From assembly GCF_052180215.1 (NCBI RefSeq), contig NZ_CP197471.1, positions 1,522,001 to 1,586,000 of the forward strand: DNA of 64,000 nucleotides. Reading direction: 5' to 3'. Made by a program: the position numbers and the translations under genes. Shown here one piece after another: positions 34,109 to 42,914 of this stretch. The DNA is from Pseudoneobacillus sp052180215 (GTDB lineage Bacteria > Bacillota > Bacilli > Bacillales > Cytobacillaceae). The first letter of the stretch is position 1, and each line of letters starts with the position of its first letter. Below the pieces are notes generated by a model that saw nothing but the letters and a program-made list of their open reading frames with translations, was not told the origin of the DNA and did not search any database.

Positions 34109-35280
34109 AGGTAAAAAAATATGTAGCAGCTAATATGCCTGAAGTCATGAAAATTATTCGTGCTGAACTAGGAAATGATGCTGTCATTTTAAATTCTAAA
34201 ATAGTTCAAACTGGGGGATTTTTAGGTTTTTTTAAGAAAAAAAATATTGAAGTGATCGCTGCAATTGATCCTAAACCGAATCAAACGTCTACCACACGTG
34301 ATCAGGTTAATCGACCTTTGGCTCAAACAATCACACATAAGCCAATTGAAAAAGATAAAGAACCTACGGAATACCCAGAAGTTAAAATAAATCATTCTAA
34401 AAATACAGATGAATTGCTTTCGGAAATAACAGAATTAAAGTCTTTAATGAAGAATCTTGCCTCTCAACAAGTTAAAACTGCCATATTGCCAGAGCCAATT
34501 CAGAAAATAGAACTACATTTACAGAATCAGGAAATGAGTTCAATACTTATCGAAAAATTAGTTGGAAAACTTTTGGAAAAATGGTTTTTAGAAGGTGCAA
34601 ATTCATCTGAAAAGGAATTAATAGGCTGGGCTAGTGAAGAAATTTCAAAAGAGATTATGCATTTACACTATGCCGGTATCTCATTTGACAAGAAATATGT
34701 AAATGTGGTCGGTCCAACGGGAGTAGGAAAAACGACTACTTTAGCAAAAATGGCTGCAGAGTGTGTACTTAAATATAAAAAGAAAGTAGCTTTCATTACT
34801 ACAGATACTTATCGCATTGCAGCGATTGATCAATTAAAGACCTATGCCAAAATATTAAATGTACCAATTGAAGTATGTTATAACATTCAAGATTTTCATG
34901 AAGCGACAAAAAAATTTCAAGATTATGATGTGGTTTTGATAGATACAGCTGGACGTAATTTTAGAAATCAGCAGTATGTAGAAGATTTGAAAAAAATCAT
35001 TGATTTCCAAAAAGATATGGAAAGCTTTCTAGTATTAGCACTAACCTCAAAACAAAAGGATATGGAGGACATTTTTAAACAATTTTCTACTGTTAAAATT
35101 GATCGGTTAATTTTTACTAAAGTAGATGAAACATCCGTTTATGGTTCAATGCTTAATCTCATCATTAATTGTCAATTAGGAGTGGCTTATTTAACAAATG
35201 GGCAAGATGTTCCGGATGATTTAATAACGGCTACACCAGAAGCAATTGCTAATACTATTCTTGGAGTCGAAATGAAATGA
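34105..35280 (+). CDS. flhF: Flagellar SRP-like GTPase FlhF
   Basis: FlhF governs placement and number of flagella. The 391-residue protein starts MKVKKYVAANMPEVMKIIRA, then has a charged linker and an SRP-type NG domain. The P-loop GPTGVGKTT is at residues 203-211 and is followed by TTDTYRIAAIDQLKTYA and the DTAGRN motif. GTG 34105 overlaps the flhA stop codon. flhG overlaps its end by four bases (ATGA). Confidence 0.96.
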   Translation: MKVKKYVAANMPEVMKIIRAELGNDAVILNSKIVQTGGFLGFFKKKNIEVIAAIDPKPNQTSTTRDQVNRPLAQTITHKPIEKDKEPTEYPEVKINHSKNTDELLSEITELKSLMKNLASQQVKTAILPEPIQKIELHLQNQEMSSILIEKLVGKLLEKWFLEGANSSEKELIGWASEEISKEIMHLHYAGISFDKKYVNVVGPTGVGKTTTLAKMAAECVLKYKKKVAFITTDTYRIAAIDQLKTYAKILNVPIEVCYNIQDFHEATKKFQDYDVVLIDTAGRNFRNQQYVEDLKKIIDFQKDMESFLVLALTSKQKDMEDIFKQFSTVKIDRLIFTKVDETSVYGSMLNLIINCQLGVAYLTNGQDVPDDLITATPEAIANTILGVEMK

Positions 35281-36143
35281 ATGATCAAGCTGAGAAATTA
35301 CGTCTAAGATTAAAGACTCAAATAGAAGATAAGCAGAATGCGAAGGCTATTGCAGTTGTAAGTGGAAAAGGCGGAGTGGGAAAATCAAATTTTTCACTAA
35401 ATTTTTCATTATCCCTAGTAAGATTGAAACAACGTGTTTTATTAATAGATATGGATATTGGAATGGGAAATCTAGATATATTAATGGGGAAAGCTCCAGA
35501 ATACTCCATTGTCGACCATTTAACAAAACGAGTCCCACTTCAAGATATTGTGATGGAAGGAAATGAAGGACTGCACTATATAGCGGGTGGGACCGGACTG
35601 ACACAGCTAATTAATTTTGATACCGATATCCTTGAAGAATTTACACATCAATTACAGTTACTATTTCAAAAATATGACCTCGTTATTTTTGATATGGGAG
35701 CTGGGATATCCAATGATTCGTTAAGAATTCTTCTATCTGTTCATGAAATCATTGTCGTTACAACGCCTGAACCGACATCCATTATGGATGCGTATGCAAC
35801 GATGAAATTTATTCATTTAAATGATTCTAACCTACCATTTTATTTAGTGGTTAATAAAACTTCGTCGGAAAAAGAAGGAATAGAAACGTATAAAAAAATA
35901 TCTACTGTCGTAAGCAATTTTTTGGGCAGAGAAATAACGTCTTTAGGTCACCTTCCTGAGGACCGAACTATTCAGCAAGCCGTAAAACGCCAAGTTCCTT
36001 TTTTACTTTATAATCCAAAATCACCTTCATCAATTGCTATTCGTTCTTTAACTGAAAGGTATCAAAAACAGAGGTTTACTGATGAATATATAAAACCGTT
36101 ACCATTTGTTTCAAAGTTAAAGAAATTTCTCTTTGAAAGGTAG
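35277..36143 (+). CDS. flhG: MinD-like ATPase FlhG (YlxH)
   Basis: FlhG is a MinD/ParA-type ATPase that stimulates FlhF and limits flagellar number. The 288 residues contain the deviant Walker A SGKGGVGKS at 29-37 with MinD-like VLLIDMDIGMGNLDILMG following. The C-terminal end has hydrophobic and basic residues (LPFVSKLKKFLFER), a likely amphipathic membrane-targeting helix. The N-terminal peptide (NDQAEKLRLRLKTQ) corresponds to the DQAxxLR motif that activates FlhF. It is coupled to flhF. Confidence 0.96.
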   Translation: MNDQAEKLRLRLKTQIEDKQNAKAIAVVSGKGGVGKSNFSLNFSLSLVRLKQRVLLIDMDIGMGNLDILMGKAPEYSIVDHLTKRVPLQDIVMEGNEGLHYIAGGTGLTQLINFDTDILEEFTHQLQLLFQKYDLVIFDMGAGISNDSLRILLSVHEIIVVTTPEPTSIMDAYATMKFIHLNDSNLPFYLVVNKTSSEKEGIETYKKISTVVSNFLGREITSLGHLPEDRTIQQAVKRQVPFLLYNPKSPSSIAIRSLTERYQKQRFTDEYIKPLPFVSKLKKFLFER

Positions 36144-36151
36144 TGCAGAAA

Positions 36152-37243
36152 ATGGAGAAAACAAAAGTACTTATCGTCGATGATTCTGCATTTATGCGAA
36201 AGCTGATTCATGATTTTTTATCTGATCATCCTGAACTAGAGGTGATTGGGACAGCAAGAAATGGTGAAGATGCGATAAAAAAGATAAAGGACCTTAAGCC
36301 AGATGTTGTCACAATGGACGTAGAAATGCCTGTGTTAAACGGTATCGAAGCCTTAAAAATGATAATGGAAGCATCGCCTGTTCCTGTCATTATGCTTTCA
36401 AGTACAACGAAAGAAGGAGCAGAAAATACACTATTAGCAATTCAAAATGGAGCAGTTGATTTTATCGCAAAACCTTCCGGCTCCATCTCATTAGATTTAT
36501 ACAAGGTGAAGGATGAATTAATTCAAAAGGTTCTTTCAGCACGAAAGGCTAATATCGCTAGATTAGTAAATTCGAAAGTTAACCAAATAATATCTGTTCC
36601 TAAACTTACTCATTATAGTAAAATAGAACTAGAGAATCAAACTTTCATTACTAGTCAAAAGTGGGAGAAGTCATCCAAAAAAATCATCTGTATCGGGACC
36701 TCTACCGGTGGGCCTCGTGCCTTACAACATGTATTAACAAAACTTCCAAAAGAAGTAGAAGCACCATTGTTTATTGTCCAACATATGCCACCTGGTTTTA
36801 CCAAATCTCTTGCAAGTCGTTTAGATTCTTTATCACAAATTAAAGTGAAGGAAGCAGAAGACGGAGAGTTAGCGAAAAAGGGAGTAGCTTATATTGCACC
36901 TGGTGGATATCACTTAAAAGTGAAGCAAGTGGGTACTAGTTTAGCTATTCAATTGGATCAGACTCAGGCAAGAAACGGGCATCGTCCATCTGTAGATGTA
37001 TTGTTTGAATCACTTAGTGACCTTAGTGGATTTGCCAAAATAGCCGTTATTATGACAGGTATGGGGACAGATGGGGCTCAAGGACTAAGACAGTTAAAAT
37101 ATAAAGGTACCGTTAAAGCGATTGCAGAGTCTGAAAGTACCTCCATTGTCTATGGTATGCCTAAAGCAGCTATCGCTACAAAACTAGTGGATGAGGTAAC
37201 TGAGGTAGAAAATATTGCTGAAAAGATTTTGAAATATGTTTAA
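36152..37243 (+). CDS. cheB: Chemotaxis protein-glutamate methylesterase CheB
   Basis: CheB removes methyl groups from chemoreceptors and deamidates Gln residues. The 363 residues contain a receiver domain (Asp10/Asp11, phosphoacceptor Asp56 in VVTMDVEMPVLNG) and a C-terminal methylesterase domain with catalytic Ser in CIGTSTGGPRALQ, His in QHMPPGFT and Asp in MTGMGTDGAQG. ATG 36152 is chosen over GTG 36143, which lies too close to the AAAGG SD. A cheR gene is not in this window. Confidence 0.95.
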   Translation: MEKTKVLIVDDSAFMRKLIHDFLSDHPELEVIGTARNGEDAIKKIKDLKPDVVTMDVEMPVLNGIEALKMIMEASPVPVIMLSSTTKEGAENTLLAIQNGAVDFIAKPSGSISLDLYKVKDELIQKVLSARKANIARLVNSKVNQIISVPKLTHYSKIELENQTFITSQKWEKSSKKIICIGTSTGGPRALQHVLTKLPKEVEAPLFIVQHMPPGFTKSLASRLDSLSQIKVKEAEDGELAKKGVAYIAPGGYHLKVKQVGTSLAIQLDQTQARNGHRPSVDVLFESLSDLSGFAKIAVIMTGMGTDGAQGLRQLKYKGTVKAIAESESTSIVYGMPKAAIATKLVDEVTEVENIAEKILKYV

Positions 37244-37259
37244 GTAGGGGCGTGGGGAT

Positions 37260-39305
37260 ATGGAATTGAATCAATATTTAGAGGTATTTATTGAGGAGAG
37301 TAAGGAACATTTACAAGCTTGCAATGTTCATTTATTAGAATTAGAAAAGAGCCCAGAGGATATTAAGATTGTAAATGAAATTTTTCGTTCAGCTCATACA
37401 TTAAAGGGTATGTCTGCAACAATGGGATATGAAGATCTCGCTAGTTTGACTCACCAAATGGAGAATGTATTAGATGCTATTCGTAACTTGAAAATTTCCG
37501 TTACCCCAGAAATTCTAGACGTAGTTTTTGAAGCTGTTGATCACTTAGAAGCAATGGTTCAGTCTATTTCAGAAGGTGGCGACGGGAAACGTGATGTTTC
37601 ATCTGTGGTTGAAAAATTTAAAAAGATTGAAAAAGGTGAAGCAATAAATACAATCTCATCAACCATACAGGAAGTTGCAGCTGCTGTTATGACAGAAAAA
37701 GTAGTAGGGAAAAATAATTACGATGAGTTTGAAATGACAGTTATTCAACAATCAAAGGAACAAGGATTTAATTGTTTCGAAATTACCGTATCCTTAAGAG
37801 AAGATTGTTTATTAAAAGCAGCACGTGTATTTATGGTTTTTGAAGTCATTGAAAAAATTGGTGAAGTTATTAAATCAAATCCTTCGGTTGATCAATTAGA
37901 AGAGGAACAATTTGATCACTCATTTACTATTACGGTAGTATCAAAAGAAACAACGGATGATATAGAGAAAAAAGTTCTTAAAGTTTCAGAGGTTCAAAAA
38001 GTAGAGGTTATGTCTCTTGATATTGAACAACTGCGTCAACAAACTGAAGCTGTTGTTATTGAGGCAGGACTACTCGAATCTCAACCATCTAATGTTAAAG
38101 AAAATAATGATGTTCAGGTAGAGGAAGAACAGAAAAAATCAAAACAAGTAAGTGTAGCTAATAAGACCATTCGTGTGAATATTGAAAGATTAGATATCCT
38201 TATGAATCTTTTCGAAGAATTAGTTATTGATAGAGGACGTTTGGAACAAATATCTAGAGAATTAAATAACCAGGAACTTCATGAAACGGTTGAGAGAATG
38301 ACGAGAGTTTCAGGTGATCTTCAAAATATTATTCTAAATATGAGAATGGTGCCTGTTGATACAGTATTTAGTCGCTTTCCACGTATGGTTCGACAATTAG
38401 CTAGAGATTTAAATAAAAAATTAAATCTAGATATCATTGGTGCAGAAACGGAACTTGATCGTACCGTTATTGATGAAATTGGAGATCCACTTGTTCACTT
38501 GCTGCGAAATGCAATAGACCATGGAATTGAAACACCTGATGTTCGTAGACAACGAGGTAAAAATGAAGAGGGTACCATTGTCCTGAAAGCTTACCATAGT
38601 GGAAACCATGTTTTTATTGAAATTGAAGATGATGGTGCAGGAATCAGCAGAGAACGTGTATTACAAAAAGCTATTAATAAAGGAATTGTAAGCGAACAAG
38701 TTGCGGCTTCCTTAACGGACAAACAGGTATACGAATTAATATTTGCATCTGGTTTCTCGACAGCTGAAAAGATATCTGATATTTCGGGTCGTGGTGTAGG
38801 TTTAGATGTTGTAAAAAATACAATTGAATCATTAGGTGGCTCTGTTACGATTGATTCTGAGTTGGGGAAAGGTTCTATTTTCTCAATCCAATTACCGCTT
38901 ACTCTATCCATAATTTCAGTTATGCTAGTAGAAATTCAAAAAGAAAAATATGCAATTCCACTTTCTTCTATTATTGAAACAGCAATCGTTAAAAGAGAAG
39001 AAATTTTAAATGCACATAACCAAAAGGTTATTGATTTCCGAGGGAAGGTTGTACCACTACTTTTCTTAAAAGATCTATTTGAAGTTCCTGAAGTCAAGGA
39101 GGACGATGGATTTTATTCAGTTGTCATCGTAAGAAAAGGGGACCGTATGGCTGGGTTAGTTGTAGATTCCTTTATCGGTCAACAAGAGGTTGTACTTAAA
39201 TCACTAGGAAGCTATTTAACTAGTGCATTTGCCATTTCTGGTGCAACTATATTGGGAGATGGACAAGTTGCACTTATTGTTGATTGCAATGCATTAATAA
39301 AATAA
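37260..39305 (+). CDS. cheA: Chemotaxis histidine kinase CheA
   Basis: CheA autophosphorylates in response to receptors and passes phosphate to CheY and CheB. The 681 residues show P1 with His46 (FRSAHTLKGMSATMG), a P2 region, P3 dimerisation helices (RLDILMNLFEELVIDRGRLE), the P4 ATPase with N box LVHLLRNAIDHGIE and G boxes EIEDDGAGIS and SGRGVGLDVV, and a C-terminal CheW-like P5. SD GGGGAT lies close to ATG 37260. cheW follows. Confidence 0.97.
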   Translation: MELNQYLEVFIEESKEHLQACNVHLLELEKSPEDIKIVNEIFRSAHTLKGMSATMGYEDLASLTHQMENVLDAIRNLKISVTPEILDVVFEAVDHLEAMVQSISEGGDGKRDVSSVVEKFKKIEKGEAINTISSTIQEVAAAVMTEKVVGKNNYDEFEMTVIQQSKEQGFNCFEITVSLREDCLLKAARVFMVFEVIEKIGEVIKSNPSVDQLEEEQFDHSFTITVVSKETTDDIEKKVLKVSEVQKVEVMSLDIEQLRQQTEAVVIEAGLLESQPSNVKENNDVQVEEEQKKSKQVSVANKTIRVNIERLDILMNLFEELVIDRGRLEQISRELNNQELHETVERMTRVSGDLQNIILNMRMVPVDTVFSRFPRMVRQLARDLNKKLNLDIIGAETELDRTVIDEIGDPLVHLLRNAIDHGIETPDVRRQRGKNEEGTIVLKAYHSGNHVFIEIEDDGAGISRERVLQKAINKGIVSEQVAASLTDKQVYELIFASGFSTAEKISDISGRGVGLDVVKNTIESLGGSVTIDSELGKGSIFSIQLPLTLSIISVMLVEIQKEKYAIPLSSIIETAIVKREEILNAHNQKVIDFRGKVVPLLFLKDLFEVPEVKEDDGFYSVVIVRKGDRMAGLVVDSFIGQQEVVLKSLGSYLTSAFAISGATILGDGQVALIVDCNALIK

Positions 39306-39340
39306 TATTGCTGATTTCAATGTTAAGAGGAGTGAATACA

Positions 39341-39811
39341 ATGACCGAACTAGTAATGACAGATTTAAAGATCATTATTTTTCAATTAAAGGAAAAGGAA
39401 TATGCAATCCCAGTAAGCCAAGTACGCTCAATTGAAAAATTACAGCATATTACACGTGTTCCTAGAACAACTGACTACATAAAGGGTGTAATCAACCTGC
39501 GTGGTGTAGTGACTCCAATTGTTGATTTACGTAAAAGATTTGGGTTAGAAGAACAAGAAAACACTGACAGCACAAGAGTTATTATCGTAGCCTTTGATCA
39601 AATTGAAGTTGGATTAATTGTTGATGCCGCAAACGATGTGATTGATATTAAAGCGGATGCGATTGAACCACCTCCAGAAGTAATTGGTGTAACAGAAGCA
39701 GAATATATTAACGGGGTAGTGAAATTAGACAAGCGCCTATTAATCTTATTAGATTTAGCAAAAGTATTAAATGTAGAAGATGGTAAATTAACTAAAGGAC
39801 TCGAAGGGTAA
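39341..39811 (+). CDS. cheW: Chemotaxis coupling protein CheW
   Basis: CheW couples CheA to receptors. From ATG 39341 it has 156 residues, as in B. subtilis. The core includes EYAIPVSQVRSIEKL and YIKGVINLRGVVTPIVDLRK. The SD AAGAGGAGTGA fixes this start; an in-frame extension to 39284 overlaps cheA and has no SD. The C-terminal helix ends soon after KLDKRLLILLDLAKVL. Confidence 0.96.
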   Translation: MTELVMTDLKIIIFQLKEKEYAIPVSQVRSIEKLQHITRVPRTTDYIKGVINLRGVVTPIVDLRKRFGLEEQENTDSTRVIIVAFDQIEVGLIVDAANDVIDIKADAIEPPPEVIGVTEAEYINGVVKLDKRLLILLDLAKVLNVEDGKLTKGLEG

Positions 39812-39818
39812 AAAAAGG

Positions 39819-40460
39819 ATGTCATTTGTTAACCAAATAACCACTCTTCATTTAGATATTCTTAGAGAAATTGGAAATATTGGCGCAGGGAATGCCGCAA
39901 CCGCTCTTTCGAAACTATTAAATAAACGGGTCGATATGAATGTTCCGAGTGTGAAAATAGTAGGTTTTGATGAAATGATGGAAATGGTCGGTGGTCCAGA
40001 GAATATTGTTGCTACTGTTTTTTTAAGATTAGAGGGCGATGTATCAGGTAGTATGTTTTTTGTTCTTCCAATCCATCAAGCTAGTAGGTTCATTCAACAG
40101 ATGATAGATGAACCTAACTATTCCTTTATGGAGGAACCAAACAATGAAATTGCAATGTCAGCTCTGCAAGAACTAGGGAATATTCTATCAGGTTCGTATT
40201 TATCAGCTCTATCCGATTTTACAAATTTATCATTATATCCATCAGTTCCAGCTTTAAGTATAGACATGTTTGGTGCAATTATTAGTTATGGAATTATTGA
40301 ATTATCTCAGGTGTCGGACCATGCTATTGTTATTGATACAGCTTTAAATGAGCTGGAAACAAATGAGAATGAAAGTGTAAAAGGAAACTTTTTCCTTTTA
40401 CCAGACCCAGATTCTTTTCCTGTCATTTTTAAAGCATTAGGAGTTACTTCAAATGAATGA
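39819..40460 (+). CDS. cheC: CheY-P phosphatase CheC
   Basis: CheC dephosphorylates CheY-P and regulates CheD. The 213 residues carry two E-x-x-N active sites: Glu17/Asn20 (REIGNIGAGNAATALSKLLN) and Glu118/Asn121 (LQELGNILSGSYLSALSD). The likely SD is GAAGGG, 8 bases before ATG 39819. The end overlaps cheD by 8 bases. Together with FliY this explains CheY-P removal without CheZ. Confidence 0.96.
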   Translation: MSFVNQITTLHLDILREIGNIGAGNAATALSKLLNKRVDMNVPSVKIVGFDEMMEMVGGPENIVATVFLRLEGDVSGSMFFVLPIHQASRFIQQMIDEPNYSFMEEPNNEIAMSALQELGNILSGSYLSALSDFTNLSLYPSVPALSIDMFGAIISYGIIELSQVSDHAIVIDTALNELETNENESVKGNFFLLPDPDSFPVIFKALGVTSNE

Positions 40461-40950
40461 CTGCATGACCGTAGTAAAAGTAGGGATATCTGATCTGAAA
40501 GTAGTAAAATCACCCCTCTCCATAAGAACTTCGGGTCTGGGTTCCTGTGTGGGTATAGTTATTTACGACCAAATTAGTAAAATTGCTGGTTTAGCTCATA
40601 TCATGCTTCCAGATTCATCTCTAGCAAAAGTTGGTGGAATGAATATTGCCAAATATGCAGATACAGCAGTAGATGGATTAATTACTCAATTGACTCAATC
40701 TGGAGCACTTCAGAGTAATTTAAAATCCAAAATAGCGGGTGGAGCCCAAATGTTTCAATTTTCCTCTGCTAGCGATATTATGCGCATTGGTCCTCGAAAT
40801 GTAGAAGCTGTGAAAAAGGAATTATTAAAACATCGTATTCCTATCGTATCAGAGGATGTTGGCGGAAACTGTGGTAGGACAATTGAGTTTGATACTAATA
40901 CTTATATGCTTGAAATACGAACGGTAAATAAGGGAATTCATTTCATATAA
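40453..40950 (+). CDS. cheD: Chemoreceptor glutamine deamidase CheD
   Basis: CheD deamidates receptor glutamines and binds CheC. The 165 residues contain the catalytic Cys32 (SGLGSCVGIVIYD), His49 (KIAGLAHIMLP) and Thr26, in the same spacing as the Thermotoga enzyme. AGGAG is 8 bases before ATG 40453, inside the end of cheC; ATG 40465 is a less likely alternative. sigD follows 43 bases later. Confidence 0.96.
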   Translation: MNDCMTVVKVGISDLKVVKSPLSIRTSGLGSCVGIVIYDQISKIAGLAHIMLPDSSLAKVGGMNIAKYADTAVDGLITQLTQSGALQSNLKSKIAGGAQMFQFSSASDIMRIGPRNVEAVKKELLKHRIPIVSEDVGGNCGRTIEFDTNTYMLEIRTVNKGIHFI

Positions 40951-40993
40951 AATAATGGCGATACATTGATTTAGCCGAGTTAGGAGGGGAGCC

Positions 40994-41758
40994 ATGGTAC
41001 AGACTTATTTATTTGACGAACAAACAGCTTGGAAACAATGGACAAAATCTCGAGATGCAGAGGCAGGCAACTTCCTAGTCAAAAAATATTTAACTCTAGT
41101 GTCGTACCATGTACAACGAATCGCCACTGGTTTACCTAAAAATGTTTCCCGGGATGATCTTAATTCTTTAGGTATGATTGGATTACTGGATGCATTAGAA
41201 AAATTTGATCCAACCCGTGATCTTAAATTTGATACGTATGCTTCTTTTCGAGTAAGAGGAGCAATTATTGACGGACTGCGTAAAGAAGATTGGCTCCCAC
41301 GTTCGACCAGGGAAAAAGCAAAAAGAATTGAAGCGACAATTGAAAAATTGGAGCAAAGATATATGAGAAATGTATCATCTTCGGAAATTGCAGTAGAATT
41401 AGGTATTCCAGAAGATGAAGTATGTACGACAATTAATGAACATTTTTATGCAAATGTTCTTTCTATTGATGAACAACCTGTGGAGTTAGATGATAAAGAA
41501 AGTGCAGGGTTTGCTATTAAAGATGAAAAAGCAATTCATCCTGAAGAAAAGCTGATAAAAAGTGAGTTAGTTGATGATTTAGCTAAATTAATTGAAAAAT
41601 TGAATGAAAAAGAAAAATTGGTCGTAAGTTTGTTTTATTTCGAAGAATTAACCTTAACTGAAATCGGTCAAGTAATGAGCCTATCGACATCTAGAATTTC
41701 ACAAATTCATTCACGTGCCTTATTTAAGTTAAACCAATCTTTAGTTAAATTAATATAA
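40994..41758 (+). CDS. sigD: RNA polymerase sigma factor SigD
   Basis: SigD (FliA family) transcribes late flagellar, chemotaxis and autolysin genes. The 254-residue length equals B. subtilis SigD. Region 2 includes DLNSLGMIGLLDALEKFDPT and DTYASFRVRGAIIDGLRKED; region 4 has the HTH EELTLTEIGQVMSLSTSRIS. AGGAGGGG supports ATG 40994. It is the last gene of the fla/che operon, the position that links SigD level to operon read-through in B. subtilis. A terminator follows directly. Confidence 0.97.
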   Translation: MVQTYLFDEQTAWKQWTKSRDAEAGNFLVKKYLTLVSYHVQRIATGLPKNVSRDDLNSLGMIGLLDALEKFDPTRDLKFDTYASFRVRGAIIDGLRKEDWLPRSTREKAKRIEATIEKLEQRYMRNVSSSEIAVELGIPEDEVCTTINEHFYANVLSIDEQPVELDDKESAGFAIKDEKAIHPEEKLIKSELVDDLAKLIEKLNEKEKLVVSLFYFEELTLTEIGQVMSLSTSRISQIHSRALFKLNQSLVKLI

Positions 41759-41765
41759 TATAATT

Positions 41766-41803
41766 AAACCTTCTTCCTGATAAAGAAGGTTTTTCTTTTT
41801 TTA
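41766..41803 (+). terminator. Terminator of the fla/che operon after sigD
   Basis: AAACCTTCTT (41766-41775) and AAGAAGGTTT (41783-41792) form a perfect 10-bp stem with a 7-base loop, followed by TTTCTTTTTTT. It lies 8 bases after the sigD stop. Confidence 0.88.
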
Positions 41804-41808
41804 TACGC

Positions 41809-41837
41809 TTTAAAATATGCTAATCAAAAGGTATGAT
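41809..41837 (+). promoter_or_regulatory. Candidate promoter of the 101-aa gene and swrB
   Basis: TTTAAA (41809-41814) and TATGAT (41832-41837), spaced 17 bases, lie directly after the sigD terminator and about 40 bases before the next start codon. The -10 matches 5 of 6 and the -35 matches 4 of 6 positions. Confidence 0.45.
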
Positions 41838-41877
41838 AAAATTAATAGGATAATGGCAGGTATGAGGAAGTGTTTAG

Positions 41878-42183
41878 ATGAGTCTAAAAGCAATTGAATT
41901 ACAAGTCGCATTACCTAGGACACAGGATGCAGGTAAATTACAAGAACAAATTCAACAACGTGGACAAATTTTGCAAGACCAAATAGCTGAACAATCTCAA
42001 AAAGAGCAAGAAAAAAAACGTTCAACCGTGATAAAAAATGAAACGACAGAAAAGGCAATCCTTAGGAACAAAAGGGAATCGAATCAGGAAAATCAGCAAC
42101 AGAAGTCTAATCAGCAAAAAAGGGATCAAATTAAAGATAGTAAACATCCATACAAAGGGACAAAAATTGATTTTAGCGGATAG
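41878..42183 (+). CDS. Small charged protein of unknown function
   Basis: I do not recognise a function for this 101-residue protein. It starts MSLKAIELQVALPRTQDAGK, a phrase I associate with a small protein family at this locus in Bacillaceae, then becomes a Gln/Glu/Lys-rich helix with probable coiled coil (residues 20-85) and ends with KHPYKGTKIDFSG. It has no membrane segment or signal peptide. It has its own candidate promoter and an SD (GAGGAAG) and is followed 8 bases later by swrB. The conserved ends suggest a real gene and perhaps a role tied to motility or to SwrB. Confidence 0.8.
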   Translation: MSLKAIELQVALPRTQDAGKLQEQIQQRGQILQDQIAEQSQKEQEKKRSTVIKNETTEKAILRNKRESNQENQQQKSNQQKRDQIKDSKHPYKGTKIDFSG

Positions 42184-42191
42184 GGGTTTTT

Positions 42192-42764
42192 ATGAATTCT
42201 TTTTTTATAGTTATTTCACTCATCTTAAATTTTGTAGCATTGTTTGGAATTATCATTTTATATTTACGGCAGAACAGACTTTTTGAGTTAGAGAAAAAAC
42301 AAGATAAAGTTGTAAAAGAGATGGAAGAGGTTATTTCCTCATATTTATTAGAAATTAGGGAAGATAACGAAGAATTTCTTGAAAAGATCAAAGATATGAA
42401 TCAAATAAGGAATGATTACAAATATATACCAAATCAAATTAAAGAAGAAAACGTATATCCATCTCCCGAAATATTGGTGCCAAAACAATCTGCCGAAAAA
42501 ATGAACGAATTACCGATTAAACCGGTTCAGGTTGTAAGATCTCAGGTAGTGAACGCGTATAAAAAAGGGCACCAAATTGCCGAAAGAGAAAAAATGGAAA
42601 AATCTGAAAAACAAAATGAAGAAAATAGCAGTCATAATAGGACGATATTAGAAGACATCATTATTCTTCAAAAACAGGGGTTTTCCGAGGAAGAAATCGC
42701 CAAAAAACTCAATAAAGGTAAAACAGAGATTCAACTTTTACTCAAATTTCGCCAAGATTTATAA
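42192..42764 (+). CDS. swrB: SwrB-like (YlxL) membrane protein
   Basis: The 190-residue protein has an N-terminal membrane segment (FFIVISLILNFVALFGIIIL), a long charged coiled region and a short C-terminal helix-turn-helix-like segment (EDIIILQKQGFSEEEIAKKL). This layout and the position between sigD and rpsB match SwrB (YlxL) of B. subtilis, which promotes basal-body maturation and higher SigD activity. Sequence identity in the middle is low, so the call rests on architecture and place. SD GGATAGGGG precedes ATG 42192. Confidence 0.78.
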   Translation: MNSFFIVISLILNFVALFGIIILYLRQNRLFELEKKQDKVVKEMEEVISSYLLEIREDNEEFLEKIKDMNQIRNDYKYIPNQIKEENVYPSPEILVPKQSAEKMNELPIKPVQVVRSQVVNAYKKGHQIAEREKMEKSEKQNEENSSHNRTILEDIIILQKQGFSEEEIAKKLNKGKTEIQLLLKFRQDL

Positions 42765-42771
42765 GAAAAGC

Positions 42772-42800
42772 TTGATTGTGGGTAGGACATATGCTATATT
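42772..42800 (+). promoter_or_regulatory. Sigma-A-type promoter of rpsB
   Basis: TTGATT (42772-42777) and TATATT (42795-42800) are spaced exactly 17 bases, just after swrB. A transcript would start near 42807 and give a leader of about 108 bases before rpsB. The leader contains small possible hairpins (GTGT/ACAC near 42808-42821; CTGT/ACAG near 42847-42859), which could be the site of S2 feedback control; that is inference. Confidence 0.7.
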
Positions 42801-42914
42801 ATTTCATGGTGTTATTACACACGTTCATGGATCTAAGTGATTGGTGCTGTATTTACAGTTATCATTTAGAAATGAGATGAGCGGAGGAAATTAAAAACCT
42901 AGGAGGAAAAAATC

